A DNA stretch of 64,000 nucleotides from Burkholderia sp. Nafp2/4-1b (lineage in GTDB: Bacteria; Pseudomonadota; Gammaproteobacteria; Burkholderiales; Burkholderiaceae): assembly GCF_003635165.1 (NCBI RefSeq), contig NZ_ML058597.1:1038867-1102866 (forward strand), read 5' to 3'. The position numbers and the translations under genes are program-made. Shown one piece after another: positions 8,110-16,159 of the stretch (its first letter is position 1; each line of letters opens with the position of its first letter). The notes under the pieces were generated by a model. The model did no database searches. It worked only from the letters and a program-made list of their open reading frames with translations, and was not told the origin of the DNA.

Positions 8110-9423
8110 TCATTCGTTGCGAGGTTGCGACCAGCGCGCCCGTCTGACCGATTCGCGCACGCGCGGCAGCAACGATGTATCCGCGCCGAGTGCGTCGGCC
8201 GCGGCCGATTGCGATTCACGCGCGAGCGCACACGGTGCACCGTGTGCCGGATCGGCCTGATTACCCTGACTGGTAGAACGCGCCGCGGCCGAACCGACCG
8301 CGCAATCCGGCGCGGGGCCAACCCGCACCGGCATGCCACCGATTCCCGACAGCTGATTGTCAGCGAGCCGTACGCCGGACACGTTCCCCCACAAGCGAAT
8401 GCCGTCGAATCGCGCATGCGACACGCGATTGCCGATCACGGTCACGCGCGACACCGAACCCGACCACGTGCTGACCTCGATCGCCGCCTGCTGCGTGACC
8501 GGGCGCGGGTCGGTCCGGCCCGTCGCGGTCTGGATGTCCGCGATCACGTTGTGCTCGACCCGGACGTCGGAAGATCCGGCCGTCCGGTTGCTGTCTTCCT
8601 GCGCGACCAGAATTCCGGCGCTCACCTGCACGTTGCGCACGATGTTGCGCGAAATCGTGACGTTCGCGCCGCCGACCACCGTGATGCCGCGACCCCACGG
8701 GTTGCCCTCCAGCGAGTTGCCGACGATCAGCACGTTGCGCGTCAGCACGCCTTCGGCCTGGTAACTGACCACGGCGATCATGTCGTCGCCCGTGCCGCGC
8801 ACGACGTTGCCCTCCACCAGCACGTTGCGGGAGCCGTGCGTCAGGTGAATGCCGTCCGCCAGCGTCGACAGCACCTCGTTGCCGACGATCGCGACGTCCG
8901 CGCCGCCGAACACGAAGATGCCGGCGCCCGCGCCACCGTCGATCACGTTGTCGAGCACCTGCACGCCGCGCCCCGTCACCTCGATCTTCGACGACTCCGG
9001 TGTCGTCAGGCGCGTCGTGCCCGTGCCGGCGAGCCGAAACCCGACGAGCGTCGTACCGGTGCCGCGCATCTCGATCACCTGGTCGTCAGGGTTCGTGGCG
9101 ATCAGCGTCGCACCGTATCCCGACAACACCACATTCGGCTGCCGCACGACCAGCGAACGTCCGAGCACATACCGGCCCGGCGCGAATATCAGTCGCTCGC
9201 CGGGCTGCAGCGCGTCCAGCATGCGTTGCAACGCAACGGCCTGATCGACCGCAGCGGGATCGGGACGCACGTACGCATCCGGTACGTTCGCATGCAGCGC
9301 GCGCGGTGCGGGCGCTACGGCGGCGTCCACGGCCGCGGCGGATTCGGGCCACGACAACCCGCCTGCCGTGCACATGCCGGCGATTAGGGTGCATGCGCCG
9401 GACAGGCGTTTCAATCTATGCAT
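8110..9423 (-). CDS. exported right-handed parallel beta-helix protein
   Basis: A 437-residue protein with an N-terminal signal peptide (MHRLKRL then a hydrophobic stretch, likely cleaved after about residue 30). From about 80 to 370 it consists of repeated beta-helix rungs with the pattern G-hydrophobic-x-hydrophobic-x-x-N-x-hydrophobic (VLDNVIDGG, IVGNEVLS, LVEGNVVRGTGDD, LIVGNSLEGN, VTISRNIVRN, VRVEHNVIAD, VTVIGNRVSH). This is the fold of pectate lyases, alginate epimerases and NosD-like proteins. ATG 9423 follows GAGGGA by about ten bases and starts the signal peptide; longer frames add unrelated residues. It lies convergent to manC in the polysaccharide locus. A periplasmic or secreted lyase, epimerase or depolymerase acting on the locus polymer is the best guess. 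I could not fix catalytic residues. Confidence 0.8.
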   Translation of the reverse strand: MHRLKRLSGACTLIAGMCTAGGLSWPESAAAVDAAVAPAPRALHANVPDAYVRPDPAAVDQAVALQRMLDALQPGERLIFAPGRYVLGRSLVVRQPNVVLSGYGATLIATNPDDQVIEMRGTGTTLVGFRLAGTGTTRLTTPESSKIEVTGRGVQVLDNVIDGGAGAGIFVFGGADVAIVGNEVLSTLADGIHLTHGSRNVLVEGNVVRGTGDDMIAVVSYQAEGVLTRNVLIVGNSLEGNPWGRGITVVGGANVTISRNIVRNVQVSAGILVAQEDSNRTAGSSDVRVEHNVIADIQTATGRTDPRPVTQQAAIEVSTWSGSVSRVTVIGNRVSHARFDGIRLWGNVSGVRLADNQLSGIGGMPVRVGPAPDCAVGSAAARSTSQGNQADPAHGAPCALARESQSAAADALGADTSLLPRVRESVRRARWSQPRNE

Positions 9424-9864
9424 AACGAATCGTTTCCCTCGAATCACGTTGGCGCACGTCGATATCGATGCGCTCGAACGGCTGCGTGCCGCGCAATGCA
9501 CCGGCAGCAGCCGAAGCCTATGCAATCGGTACATCGACGCGCTCCATGACCGCTGATGGCAGACGACGCGCCGAGTCTGATTAGATCATTCGATCCCGAC
9601 CGGCTTCGGTGCGTCAGCAGACCAAGCGATTCGGCACCGCGTCGATACGACGCCATGCTTCGCGCACGAACCCAACGCCCGAACGGTGCGCTTGCGAACT
9701 GAGCGCGGCTACGCAATTCGTATCATGGCCGCCATACGATGCGCGATGCGACCGCGTGCCGGCGGCCAACGACGCCCCATTGCCGCCGACACAACGAAGC
9801 TAACGCGCAACGCGCGCGGCCAGGTATCCCGATCATCCGCACACCGCTCGCCCGACCTCCGCTC
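9424..9864. promoter_or_regulatory. divergent promoter region, beta-helix gene and GT2 gene
   Basis: 441 bp without a convincing gene between two divergent genes. It contains the first copy of the 23-bp repeat (9719-9741), 124 bp before the GT2 start. No clear -35/-10 pair or sigma54 site was recognised. Confidence 0.5.
9719..9741. repeat. 23-bp repeat, copy 1 (putative locus operator)
   Basis: The 23 bases starting CGTATCATGGCC and ending GCCATACGATG occur identically at 22709-22731, in the same orientation. The centre ATGGC-C-GCCAT is an 11-bp dyad. Both copies lie at a similar distance upstream of a gene of the polysaccharide locus, so a shared regulator site is likely. Confidence 0.55.
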
Positions 9865-10926
9865 ATGACCGACCTGACCATCGCAATCTGCAACTACAAC
9901 CACGGTGCATACCTGCGCGACGCGATCGACTCGGCGCTCGCGCAGCGCATGCACGGTGTCCGCGTGCTCGCCATCGATGACGGTTCCACCGACGATTCGC
10001 GCGACATCATTCGCTCGTACGGCGAGCGCATTACGGCGGTGTTCCAGGAGAATCGCGGCCAGGTCGCCGCGTACAACCGCGCGCTCGAGCATGTGACGTC
10101 GCGCTACGTGATCCTGCTCGATGCGGACGACCTGCTCTATCCCGATGCCGCGGCACGCGTGCTGGCCGCATTCGCGTCCGGCGAGTTCGTGAAGGTGCAT
10201 TTCCGGCTCGACGTGATCGCGCGGAACGGCGCCCCGACCGGCGCAATCGTGCCGCAGTCGGTGGTCGACGCGGACTGCGGCCGCCTGTTGCGCGCGGGCT
10301 GGTTGTACCCGTCGCCGCCCGCGTCGGGCAACGCGTATCGGGTCGACGCGTTGAAGCGCATCTTTCCGGTGCCGGTCACCGCCGACAACCTGCACGGCGC
10401 CGATTTCTATGCGATCTACGGGATTGCGCTGCTCGGCGCCGTCCACATGATCGACGCGCCGCTCGGCGGTTATCGCGTCCACCAGCAATCCGACGCATGG
10501 GTAGCCGGCGATACGGCCTCCGACGCTCCGGCGCTCGCGCTCACCAATTCGGAAGACGCGGCCACCGGTGCGCTGAAGGCCGAACGCCGCTGGTCGATCC
10601 TGCGCGCACTCGCGGCCGCGCGGCTGCACGAAACGCTGCCGAGCGCCCCGCTCGACTTCGCGATCGAAAAGGCCCGCTTCGCCAGCACGCTGTATCGCGC
10701 GCCGCTCGCGCGGCGCTGGCGCTGGTTCCTGTCCGAATCGGGCCGCTACTGGCATACCGTGCTGCGCAATCCGTTCTGGGGTTCGTCCAAGAAAGTCGCC
10801 GTCGCCGGTTTGTCGCTCGCCTGCTTGCTGCCGTCGTCCGCGCTGAGCAATCGCGCAATCCGCTACCTCTCCAATCCGCTCGCCCGCGTGCGCAAGACGT
10901 CCGCACGACGCACCGACGGGCGATGA
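9865..10926 (+). CDS. family 2 glycosyltransferase
   Basis: A 353-residue GT-A fold enzyme. It begins MTDLTIAICNYNHGAYLRDA, with the nucleotide-binding DDGSTDDS near residue 45 and the metal-binding DADD near 86 (VILLDADDLLYP). A hydrophobic segment near 300-330 (KKVAVAGLSLACLLPSS) may bind the inner membrane. It would add one sugar to the lipid-linked repeat on the cytoplasmic face; donor and acceptor are not readable. ATG 9865 is chosen because homology starts there; the upstream frame from 9739 would run through the 23-bp repeat. The region carrying the three glycosyltransferase genes and the acyltransferase gene is probably one rightward unit, although 354 bp separates this gene from the next. 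Confidence 0.88.
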   Translation: MTDLTIAICNYNHGAYLRDAIDSALAQRMHGVRVLAIDDGSTDDSRDIIRSYGERITAVFQENRGQVAAYNRALEHVTSRYVILLDADDLLYPDAAARVLAAFASGEFVKVHFRLDVIARNGAPTGAIVPQSVVDADCGRLLRAGWLYPSPPASGNAYRVDALKRIFPVPVTADNLHGADFYAIYGIALLGAVHMIDAPLGGYRVHQQSDAWVAGDTASDAPALALTNSEDAATGALKAERRWSILRALAAARLHETLPSAPLDFAIEKARFASTLYRAPLARRWRWFLSESGRYWHTVLRNPFWGSSKKVAVAGLSLACLLPSSALSNRAIRYLSNPLARVRKTSARRTDGR

Positions 10927-11280
10927 CTGCCGCTCGATCGCAACCGACATCGCCGAATCGCTTGTTCGGTTAGCCATCGCACCCAGCGCGCCGGGCAGCC
11001 GCAGCACAATGGTCCGGACCGTTGGATGGATGCGTCGCGATCGAACGGCGGCTTCCGGTCTGCCGCAGAGTCGGTCCGGCACGTCGCGCATCACGCCGAA
11101 TCCTGTCGAGGCCGCGCGCCGTCCGTCCGCCCGATCGCGAGATCGAGCATCACCACACGGAACCAATGGCCGGGGTGAGCAAGCATTCATCAATCAGGAA
11201 TGCGTAATTTAAATAGCCAGACGATGCGCATGCGCGACTCGTCGGCGACGAACAGCGCGATCGAAGCGACAGACCCAGAG
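10927..11280 (+). other. 354-bp gap between glycosyltransferase genes
   Basis: No gene or clear signal seen. It is long for an operon gap, so it may hold a promoter for the next glycosyltransferase. AT content rises near 11190-11225 (TAATTTAAATAG). In-frame ATGs at 11200 and 11224 could extend the next gene by up to 27 residues. Confidence 0.3.
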
Positions 11281-12429
11281 ATGACCACTGAAAAGATCGT
11301 TCATATTGCCGAAGCGTTTGGCGGCGGCGTGCTGTCGATGCTGACCTATCTCGCCAACCATGCCGCGGCAACCGGTGTCGACGTGACGGTACTGCACGCG
11401 ATCCGGCCGGAAACGCCGAGCAATTTTTCGACGCTGTTCCGGCCTGACGTGAAACTCGTTTACGTCGACATGGTGCGCGAGGTCAACGTCGCACAGGATC
11501 TGCGCAGCGTGCGCGCACTGGTGCGCAATCTGCGCGACTGCCGGCCGAGCGCGATTCACCTGCACTCGTCGAAGGCCGGCGTGCTGGGACGCATCGCCGC
11601 CCGGATCGCCGCGCCGCACGCGACGGTCCTCTACTCGCCGCACGGGCTGTCGTTCCTGCGCTCCGACGTGTCGCGCATGAAACAGCTCGCGTATCTGAAC
11701 TTCGAACGCATCGCGGCGCGTATCGGCGGCACCATCGTCGCGTGCTCGGGCAGCGAGCTCGGCGAGATCAACGGAAAGGTTCACGCGAAATCGGCTGTGC
11801 TGGTGGAAAACGGTGTGAACGTGGCGGAGATTCCGCCTCGTCGAACCCGCGACGATCGCAAGGTCGTCATCGGGATGAGCGCCCGCGCGTCGTTCCAGAA
11901 GAACCATGAAGCATTCGCGCGCGTCGCCGCGAAACTGCACGGCACAGACGTCGAGTTTCTGTGGATCGGCGGGAACCCCGCCGAGATTCCCGATCCGGCC
12001 CAGCGCCGCGCCGTCGCCTGCAGCGGCTGGGTGACCCGCGAACGCGCGCTCGCGCTGACTTCGGAGCTGGACATCTATGTCCAGACCTCGCGCTGGGAAG
12101 GCATGCCGGTCGCGTTGATCGAAGCGCAGGTTGCCGGCATCCCGGCCGTGGTGACGGATGTCGTCGGCAATCGCGACGTGGTGATTCACGGCGTGACCGG
12201 CTACGTCGCGTCGAACGCCGACGAGATGGAGGCGTACCTGACCACACTGCGCGACGATCGCGAACTTCGCGAGCAGATGGGCGACGCCGCGCGCAAACGC
12301 GCGATTCAACGGTTTTCGATGAGCGCGATCTTCCGTCAGTGGCATGCGCTGTATGGCCTGGACACCGGCGAGCCGCGCATCGACACCCGCGACTTCAAGC
12401 CGGTGGCCGCCGACCACGTCGAAGCCTGA
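11281..12429 (+). CDS. family 4 glycosyltransferase
   Basis: A 382-residue GT-B enzyme. The N-terminal Rossmann half starts MTTEKIVHIAEAFGGGVLSM, with the GGG loop that binds the acceptor or donor. The C-terminal half has the retaining-enzyme signature: YVQTSRWEGMPVALIEAQVAGIPAV (about 265-290; key residues E-G-M-P-x-x-x-x-E), followed by TDVVGNRDVV. Similar proteins transfer sugars during capsule or exopolysaccharide assembly. ATG 11281 was chosen because homology begins at TTEKIVHIAE; the ribosome site is poor with every candidate start (11200, 11224, 11281). It is followed after 18 bases by a second GT4 gene. Confidence 0.88.
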   Translation: MTTEKIVHIAEAFGGGVLSMLTYLANHAAATGVDVTVLHAIRPETPSNFSTLFRPDVKLVYVDMVREVNVAQDLRSVRALVRNLRDCRPSAIHLHSSKAGVLGRIAARIAAPHATVLYSPHGLSFLRSDVSRMKQLAYLNFERIAARIGGTIVACSGSELGEINGKVHAKSAVLVENGVNVAEIPPRRTRDDRKVVIGMSARASFQKNHEAFARVAAKLHGTDVEFLWIGGNPAEIPDPAQRRAVACSGWVTRERALALTSELDIYVQTSRWEGMPVALIEAQVAGIPAVVTDVVGNRDVVIHGVTGYVASNADEMEAYLTTLRDDRELREQMGDAARKRAIQRFSMSAIFRQWHALYGLDTGEPRIDTRDFKPVAADHVEA

Positions 12430-12447
12430 TTTCGATTTCGCCATTCA

Positions 12448-13536
12448 ATGACCGACATGACCGCTCTCAAGAAACCGCAACGACTCGTCTACAACGGCCG
12501 CTTCACCACGCAGAAGACGACCGGCGTGCAGCGCGTCGCACGCGAGCTGATCGCCGCGCTGATCAAGGTGCGCCCGGATGATCCGGTGACCGTGCTCGTG
12601 CCTCCGCAGCCTGCTGCCGCCGTGAACGGCGCGACGACGATCAAGGTGGGCATCTACAAAGGCGTGATCTGGGAGCAACTCATGCTTCCCCTGTTCGCAC
12701 GCCGCGGACGCATCGTCAATCTCAGCAATTCGGCGTCCATCTTCATCGGCAACCAGATCATCTACATGCACGACGCGGCGGTGTTCGACACGCCCGCGCA
12801 TTTTTCCCGGCCGTTTCGCCTGTGGTACCGGGCCATGTTCTGGATCCTCGCTCGCACGTCCGTGCGCGTGCTGACCAACTCGTATTTCTCGCGCGCTCGC
12901 CTCGCCCATCACTGCGGCGTATCCGCCGAGAAGATCAGCGTCGTGCCGCTCGGCGCGGATCACCTCGATGCGCTGGAGTCGGACCCGAGCGTGCTCGCCC
13001 AGCATGCGCTGACGCCCGACCGCTTCGTGCTCGCGGTCAGCAGCATGAATCCGACCAAGAACTTCGGCCGGCTGATCGCGGCGTTCCGGCAGCTTGGCGA
13101 TCCGTCGGTCGACCTCGTCATCGTCGGGATGAAGAACACCACCGTGTTCGGCAAGCAGGATCACGTGTGCGCGGCGGAGCCGAACATCAAGTACGTCGGC
13201 TACATCAGCGACGAGCAATTGAAGGCGTTGTATCAGAACGCGGCATGCTTTCTCTATCCGTCGATCTATGAAGGCTTCGGCATTCCGCCGCTCGAAGCGA
13301 TGCGCTACGGCTGCCCGGCGGTAGTCGGCAAGTCAGCGGCACTCCCGGAAGTCTGCGGCGATGCGGCGCTGTACTGCGATCCGTACTCGCACGACGACAT
13401 CGCGCTGAAATTGCGAACGCTGCTCGACGACGCCGACCTCCGCGCCGAACTCAAGCGCAAGGGGAGCCTGCATGCGGAGCAATATCGGTGGAGCCGAAGC
13501 GCCGAGATGATGACGGAGATCTTCGAGCGCCTGTAG
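12448..13536 (+). CDS. family 4 glycosyltransferase, mannosyltransferase-like
   Basis: A 362-residue GT-B enzyme of a different GT4 branch. It opens with LVYNGRFTTQKTTGVQRVA, typical of WbpY/WbaZ-like mannosyltransferases that begin YDxRxxxxxxTGVxR. The C-terminal donor site reads AACFLYPSIYEGFGIPPLEAMRYGCPAV, with E-G-F-G-I-P and the retaining E in PLEAM. GDP-mannose as donor would fit the locus manC gene, but this is inference. It lies 18 bp behind the first GT4 gene and is probably cotranscribed with it. Cytoplasmic or membrane-associated, without membrane segments. Confidence 0.88.
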   Translation: MTDMTALKKPQRLVYNGRFTTQKTTGVQRVARELIAALIKVRPDDPVTVLVPPQPAAAVNGATTIKVGIYKGVIWEQLMLPLFARRGRIVNLSNSASIFIGNQIIYMHDAAVFDTPAHFSRPFRLWYRAMFWILARTSVRVLTNSYFSRARLAHHCGVSAEKISVVPLGADHLDALESDPSVLAQHALTPDRFVLAVSSMNPTKNFGRLIAAFRQLGDPSVDLVIVGMKNTTVFGKQDHVCAAEPNIKYVGYISDEQLKALYQNAACFLYPSIYEGFGIPPLEAMRYGCPAVVGKSAALPEVCGDAALYCDPYSHDDIALKLRTLLDDADLRAELKRKGSLHAEQYRWSRSAEMMTEIFERL

Positions 13537-13667
13537 AACATTCAGTTGTACGACACGACGGCCAACTGTTCCCCACCGCACTGTCCCCCGCGCTCGCTCT
13601 CCCTAGAGTGGAGCGACTCTTCATCCCTGTGCGGCGCGAATCTTCACGGGTCGGCCGCTTCTTCGTC

Positions 13668-14720
13668 ATGACAGCACGCAAAATCAGCCTCGATGTCGCC
13701 CGCGGCGCGGGCATCATTCTCGTCGTCTACGGGCATGTACTGCGCGGCGTCGTGTCCGCGGATCTCGTGCCGGCCGGTGCGGCCGATGCAGTGCTCGCCT
13801 GGAACGACTACGTGATCTACACGTTCCACATGCCGCTGTTCTTCTTCCTGTCCGGCCTGCACGTGTGCAGTTCACTGCGCCGCGCGCCGCAGGGGTTCCT
13901 GTGGTCGAAGCTCAGGACGATCGCGTATCCGTACCTGGTGTGGTCGATCGCACAGGGCGCCATGCAGATCGCGATGGCATCGCACGGCACCAATCATCCG
14001 TTCACGCTGAACGATCTGCTGGCAATCGGCTGGCGGCCGTTCGCGCAGTTCTGGTTCCTGTACGCGCTGATGCTTTGCATGATCGGGATCCGCGCGTTCG
14101 CGACGGCCATGCCGGGCCTGACACGCGCCCCCATGCCTGCGCGCGCCGCCGGCTGGCTCGCCGGATGCGCTGCACTCGGACTGCTGCTCGGCGCGGCAAC
14201 CCGGTGGGGCATCCTGTCGATCACGCTGATGAACGCGCCGTTCTTCGTTGCCGGCGTGCTTGCCGCGCACGCATTGCCCGGCTGGCTCGAGCGCCACTGC
14301 GGGCCGACCGCATGCGCCGCAACGGCCACGGCGTTCGTCGCAGCGGTCGTGGTCGCGCACGACCACGGCAGTGCGACGAGCATCTGGGCGCTTCCCGCCG
14401 CGTTCGCCGGCATCGCTCTCGCGCTGCAACTCGCGCACCGGTATGCGTCGCAGCCGGCGCGCGCGGGATGGCTGGCCGCGATCGGCTGCGCGTCGATGCC
14501 GATCTATCTGACCCACATCTTCGCGATGGCCGCCGTCCGTATCGTGCTGATGCGCGCCGGGATCACGAGCGTTGCGGTTCATCTCGTGCTCGGCACGCTG
14601 GCCGGCGTCGCGATCCCGATGGTCGTCTATCGGGGTGCGTTGCGGACGGGGCTCGCGCGTGTGGCCGGCTTTCCGTCCTGGCCAGGACACGATACGGCGG
14701 TGCGCACCCGCACCGCTTGA
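13668..14720 (+). CDS. acyltransferase 3 family membrane protein
   Basis: A 350-residue protein with about ten hydrophobic segments. The family signature is at the N terminus: ISLDVARGAGIILVVYGHVLRG (Arg in DxxRG and His in YGHVLRG, about residues 9-26). Later segments include HMPLFFFLSGLHV and MPIYLTHIFAMAA. Members transfer acetyl or succinyl groups from acyl-CoA to surface polysaccharides in the inner membrane, so it probably O-acylates the repeat unit. ATG 13668 matches the start of homology; an open frame reaches back to 13488 inside the preceding gene without support. It ends 90 bp from the convergent wzy-like gene. Confidence 0.88.
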   Translation: MTARKISLDVARGAGIILVVYGHVLRGVVSADLVPAGAADAVLAWNDYVIYTFHMPLFFFLSGLHVCSSLRRAPQGFLWSKLRTIAYPYLVWSIAQGAMQIAMASHGTNHPFTLNDLLAIGWRPFAQFWFLYALMLCMIGIRAFATAMPGLTRAPMPARAAGWLAGCAALGLLLGAATRWGILSITLMNAPFFVAGVLAAHALPGWLERHCGPTACAATATAFVAAVVVAHDHGSATSIWALPAAFAGIALALQLAHRYASQPARAGWLAAIGCASMPIYLTHIFAMAAVRIVLMRAGITSVAVHLVLGTLAGVAIPMVVYRGALRTGLARVAGFPSWPGHDTAVRTRTA

Positions 14721-14809
14721 ACGTCGCTGTCAGTGACGGTCGGCCACGCGAGCAGCCAATTGCATCGCCGTCGTGCGCCCTTCGTGCCCGTGTGCACCTG
14801 CCGCCGGCG

Positions 14810-16159
14810 TCAGTCCGCCGTCAGTCCGCCCGATGCTGCCGGTTCGGCGGTCGGCGCATTGCCGGCCGGCCACGTCGCGAACCAGCGGAACACGATGATC
14901 GGCAGCACGATCGGGAGGAAATTGCGCCCGCTGAACAGGTTCGGTGTCCGCATGATCTCCATCAGCGACACGTAAAGCACCGCATGCGCGCAGCACCAGA
15001 ATCCGTTGCCGCTGCGCCAGCCCGCGTAGCTTCGGCCAAGCAGCCAGCCGAGCACGGCGGCGTCGAGCAGCCCGAACCAGCCCCACTCGTAGAAATGAAC
15101 GAAGATGCCGGACGGATTATTAAACTCCGGATCCGCGTAGCTGTTCAGGAACAGGTTGAAGCTGTCGCTCGAATCGAACCACGGCTGGAACGTCGCGCCG
15201 ATCACCGGGAAACGCATCAGCCAGTCGAACGTGAACATCGGATGACCCTGGCCCCAGCCGAGCACGGCGAGCAAGCCGGCACCGTTGTTGAGCGACGTCG
15301 AATAGTAGAGGCCCAGCCGTTCGAGCGCGAAGTCGAAGATGTTGTCGTAGACGTTGACGTAATAGGCTTCCCACGACCGGTTGTACTCGTTCGCGATGAA
15401 CAGCCCGAACAACAGCGGAATCGCCGCGTAAGGCCCGAGCACCAGCAGCCGCGCGTACCGGCCGCGCAGCCGGAACCGCACCACCATCAGCGCGAGCGGC
15501 ATCGCCATCTCGATCAGCGCGAGCCGCTCCGCGAACAGGAAGCTGCGCAGCAGCGTCAGCACCGCGAGCACCGCCATGTAAACCTTGTAGCGGTTCAGCC
15601 CTTTCGCGGACGTGCGGAACACGTAGAAGTAGAGCGCGACGAAGGGTGCCGTGGCCTGGGTGAACGAACTCAAGCCGGTGACGCGGCCGATCTGTTCGAG
15701 CATGTCGTACGCGGTGGCCTGCCCGTGCAGGAATGCCAGCAACAATGCCGGATGCGCGATGATTCCGCTCATCATCACGAGATTGCCGAATAGCGCGAGC
15801 GTGAACAGCACGTCGAGCACGCGTCGCGGCACGTCGACGGGCGGCGCCGGCGGCCCCCGCCGCGTCTGCACTTCGGTCGTCGCGAGCCACGCCGCGGCCA
15901 TCACGACCAGCAGGAACAGTGCACCCGCGAACGCATGGAATCCGTCGAAATAGATCCGTGCGATCGACTTCTGGCCGCCGAGCAAACCGAGCGACAGCAG
16001 GCCGTACAACGGCAGGATGAACATCAGCACGAGGCGCGCCGGGTCTTCCCACCAATACCCTGTGTAGCCGCGCGCGGCACCGTGCATGCGCGAGATCCGG
16101 CGCATCGTCGCGGGGCGCTGCCGCGACGCGGAGCCTGCCCTGCCCGCTCGCCGGTTCAT
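14810..16159 (-). CDS. wzy: Wzy-like polysaccharide polymerase
   Basis: A 449-residue polytopic protein with ten or more hydrophobic stretches (for example LVLMFILPLYGLLSLGLLGG, AFAGALFLLVVMAAAWLA, VYMAVLAVLTLLRSFLF) and a large polar loop at about 260-360. That layout is typical of O-antigen or exopolysaccharide polymerases, which join lipid-linked repeats in the periplasm. The sequence itself is poorly conserved, as is usual for Wzy, so the call rests on topology and on its place between the acyltransferase and wzc. The ATG overlaps the stop of wzc (ATGA), so translation is coupled. A general polysaccharide membrane protein is the alternative. Confidence 0.75.
   Translation of the reverse strand: MNRRAGRAGSASRQRPATMRRISRMHGAARGYTGYWWEDPARLVLMFILPLYGLLSLGLLGGQKSIARIYFDGFHAFAGALFLLVVMAAAWLATTEVQTRRGPPAPPVDVPRRVLDVLFTLALFGNLVMMSGIIAHPALLLAFLHGQATAYDMLEQIGRVTGLSSFTQATAPFVALYFYVFRTSAKGLNRYKVYMAVLAVLTLLRSFLFAERLALIEMAMPLALMVVRFRLRGRYARLLVLGPYAAIPLLFGLFIANEYNRSWEAYYVNVYDNIFDFALERLGLYYSTSLNNGAGLLAVLGWGQGHPMFTFDWLMRFPVIGATFQPWFDSSDSFNLFLNSYADPEFNNPSGIFVHFYEWGWFGLLDAAVLGWLLGRSYAGWRSGNGFWCCAHAVLYVSLMEIMRTPNLFSGRNFLPIVLPIIVFRWFATWPAGNAPTAEPAASGGLTAD

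Noticed and set aside
14810..15793. Long plus-strand open frame opposite the wzy-like gene
   Set aside because: His/Arg/Gln-rich antisense translation of a membrane protein gene; the minus strand shows a coherent multi-span protein coupled to wzc.
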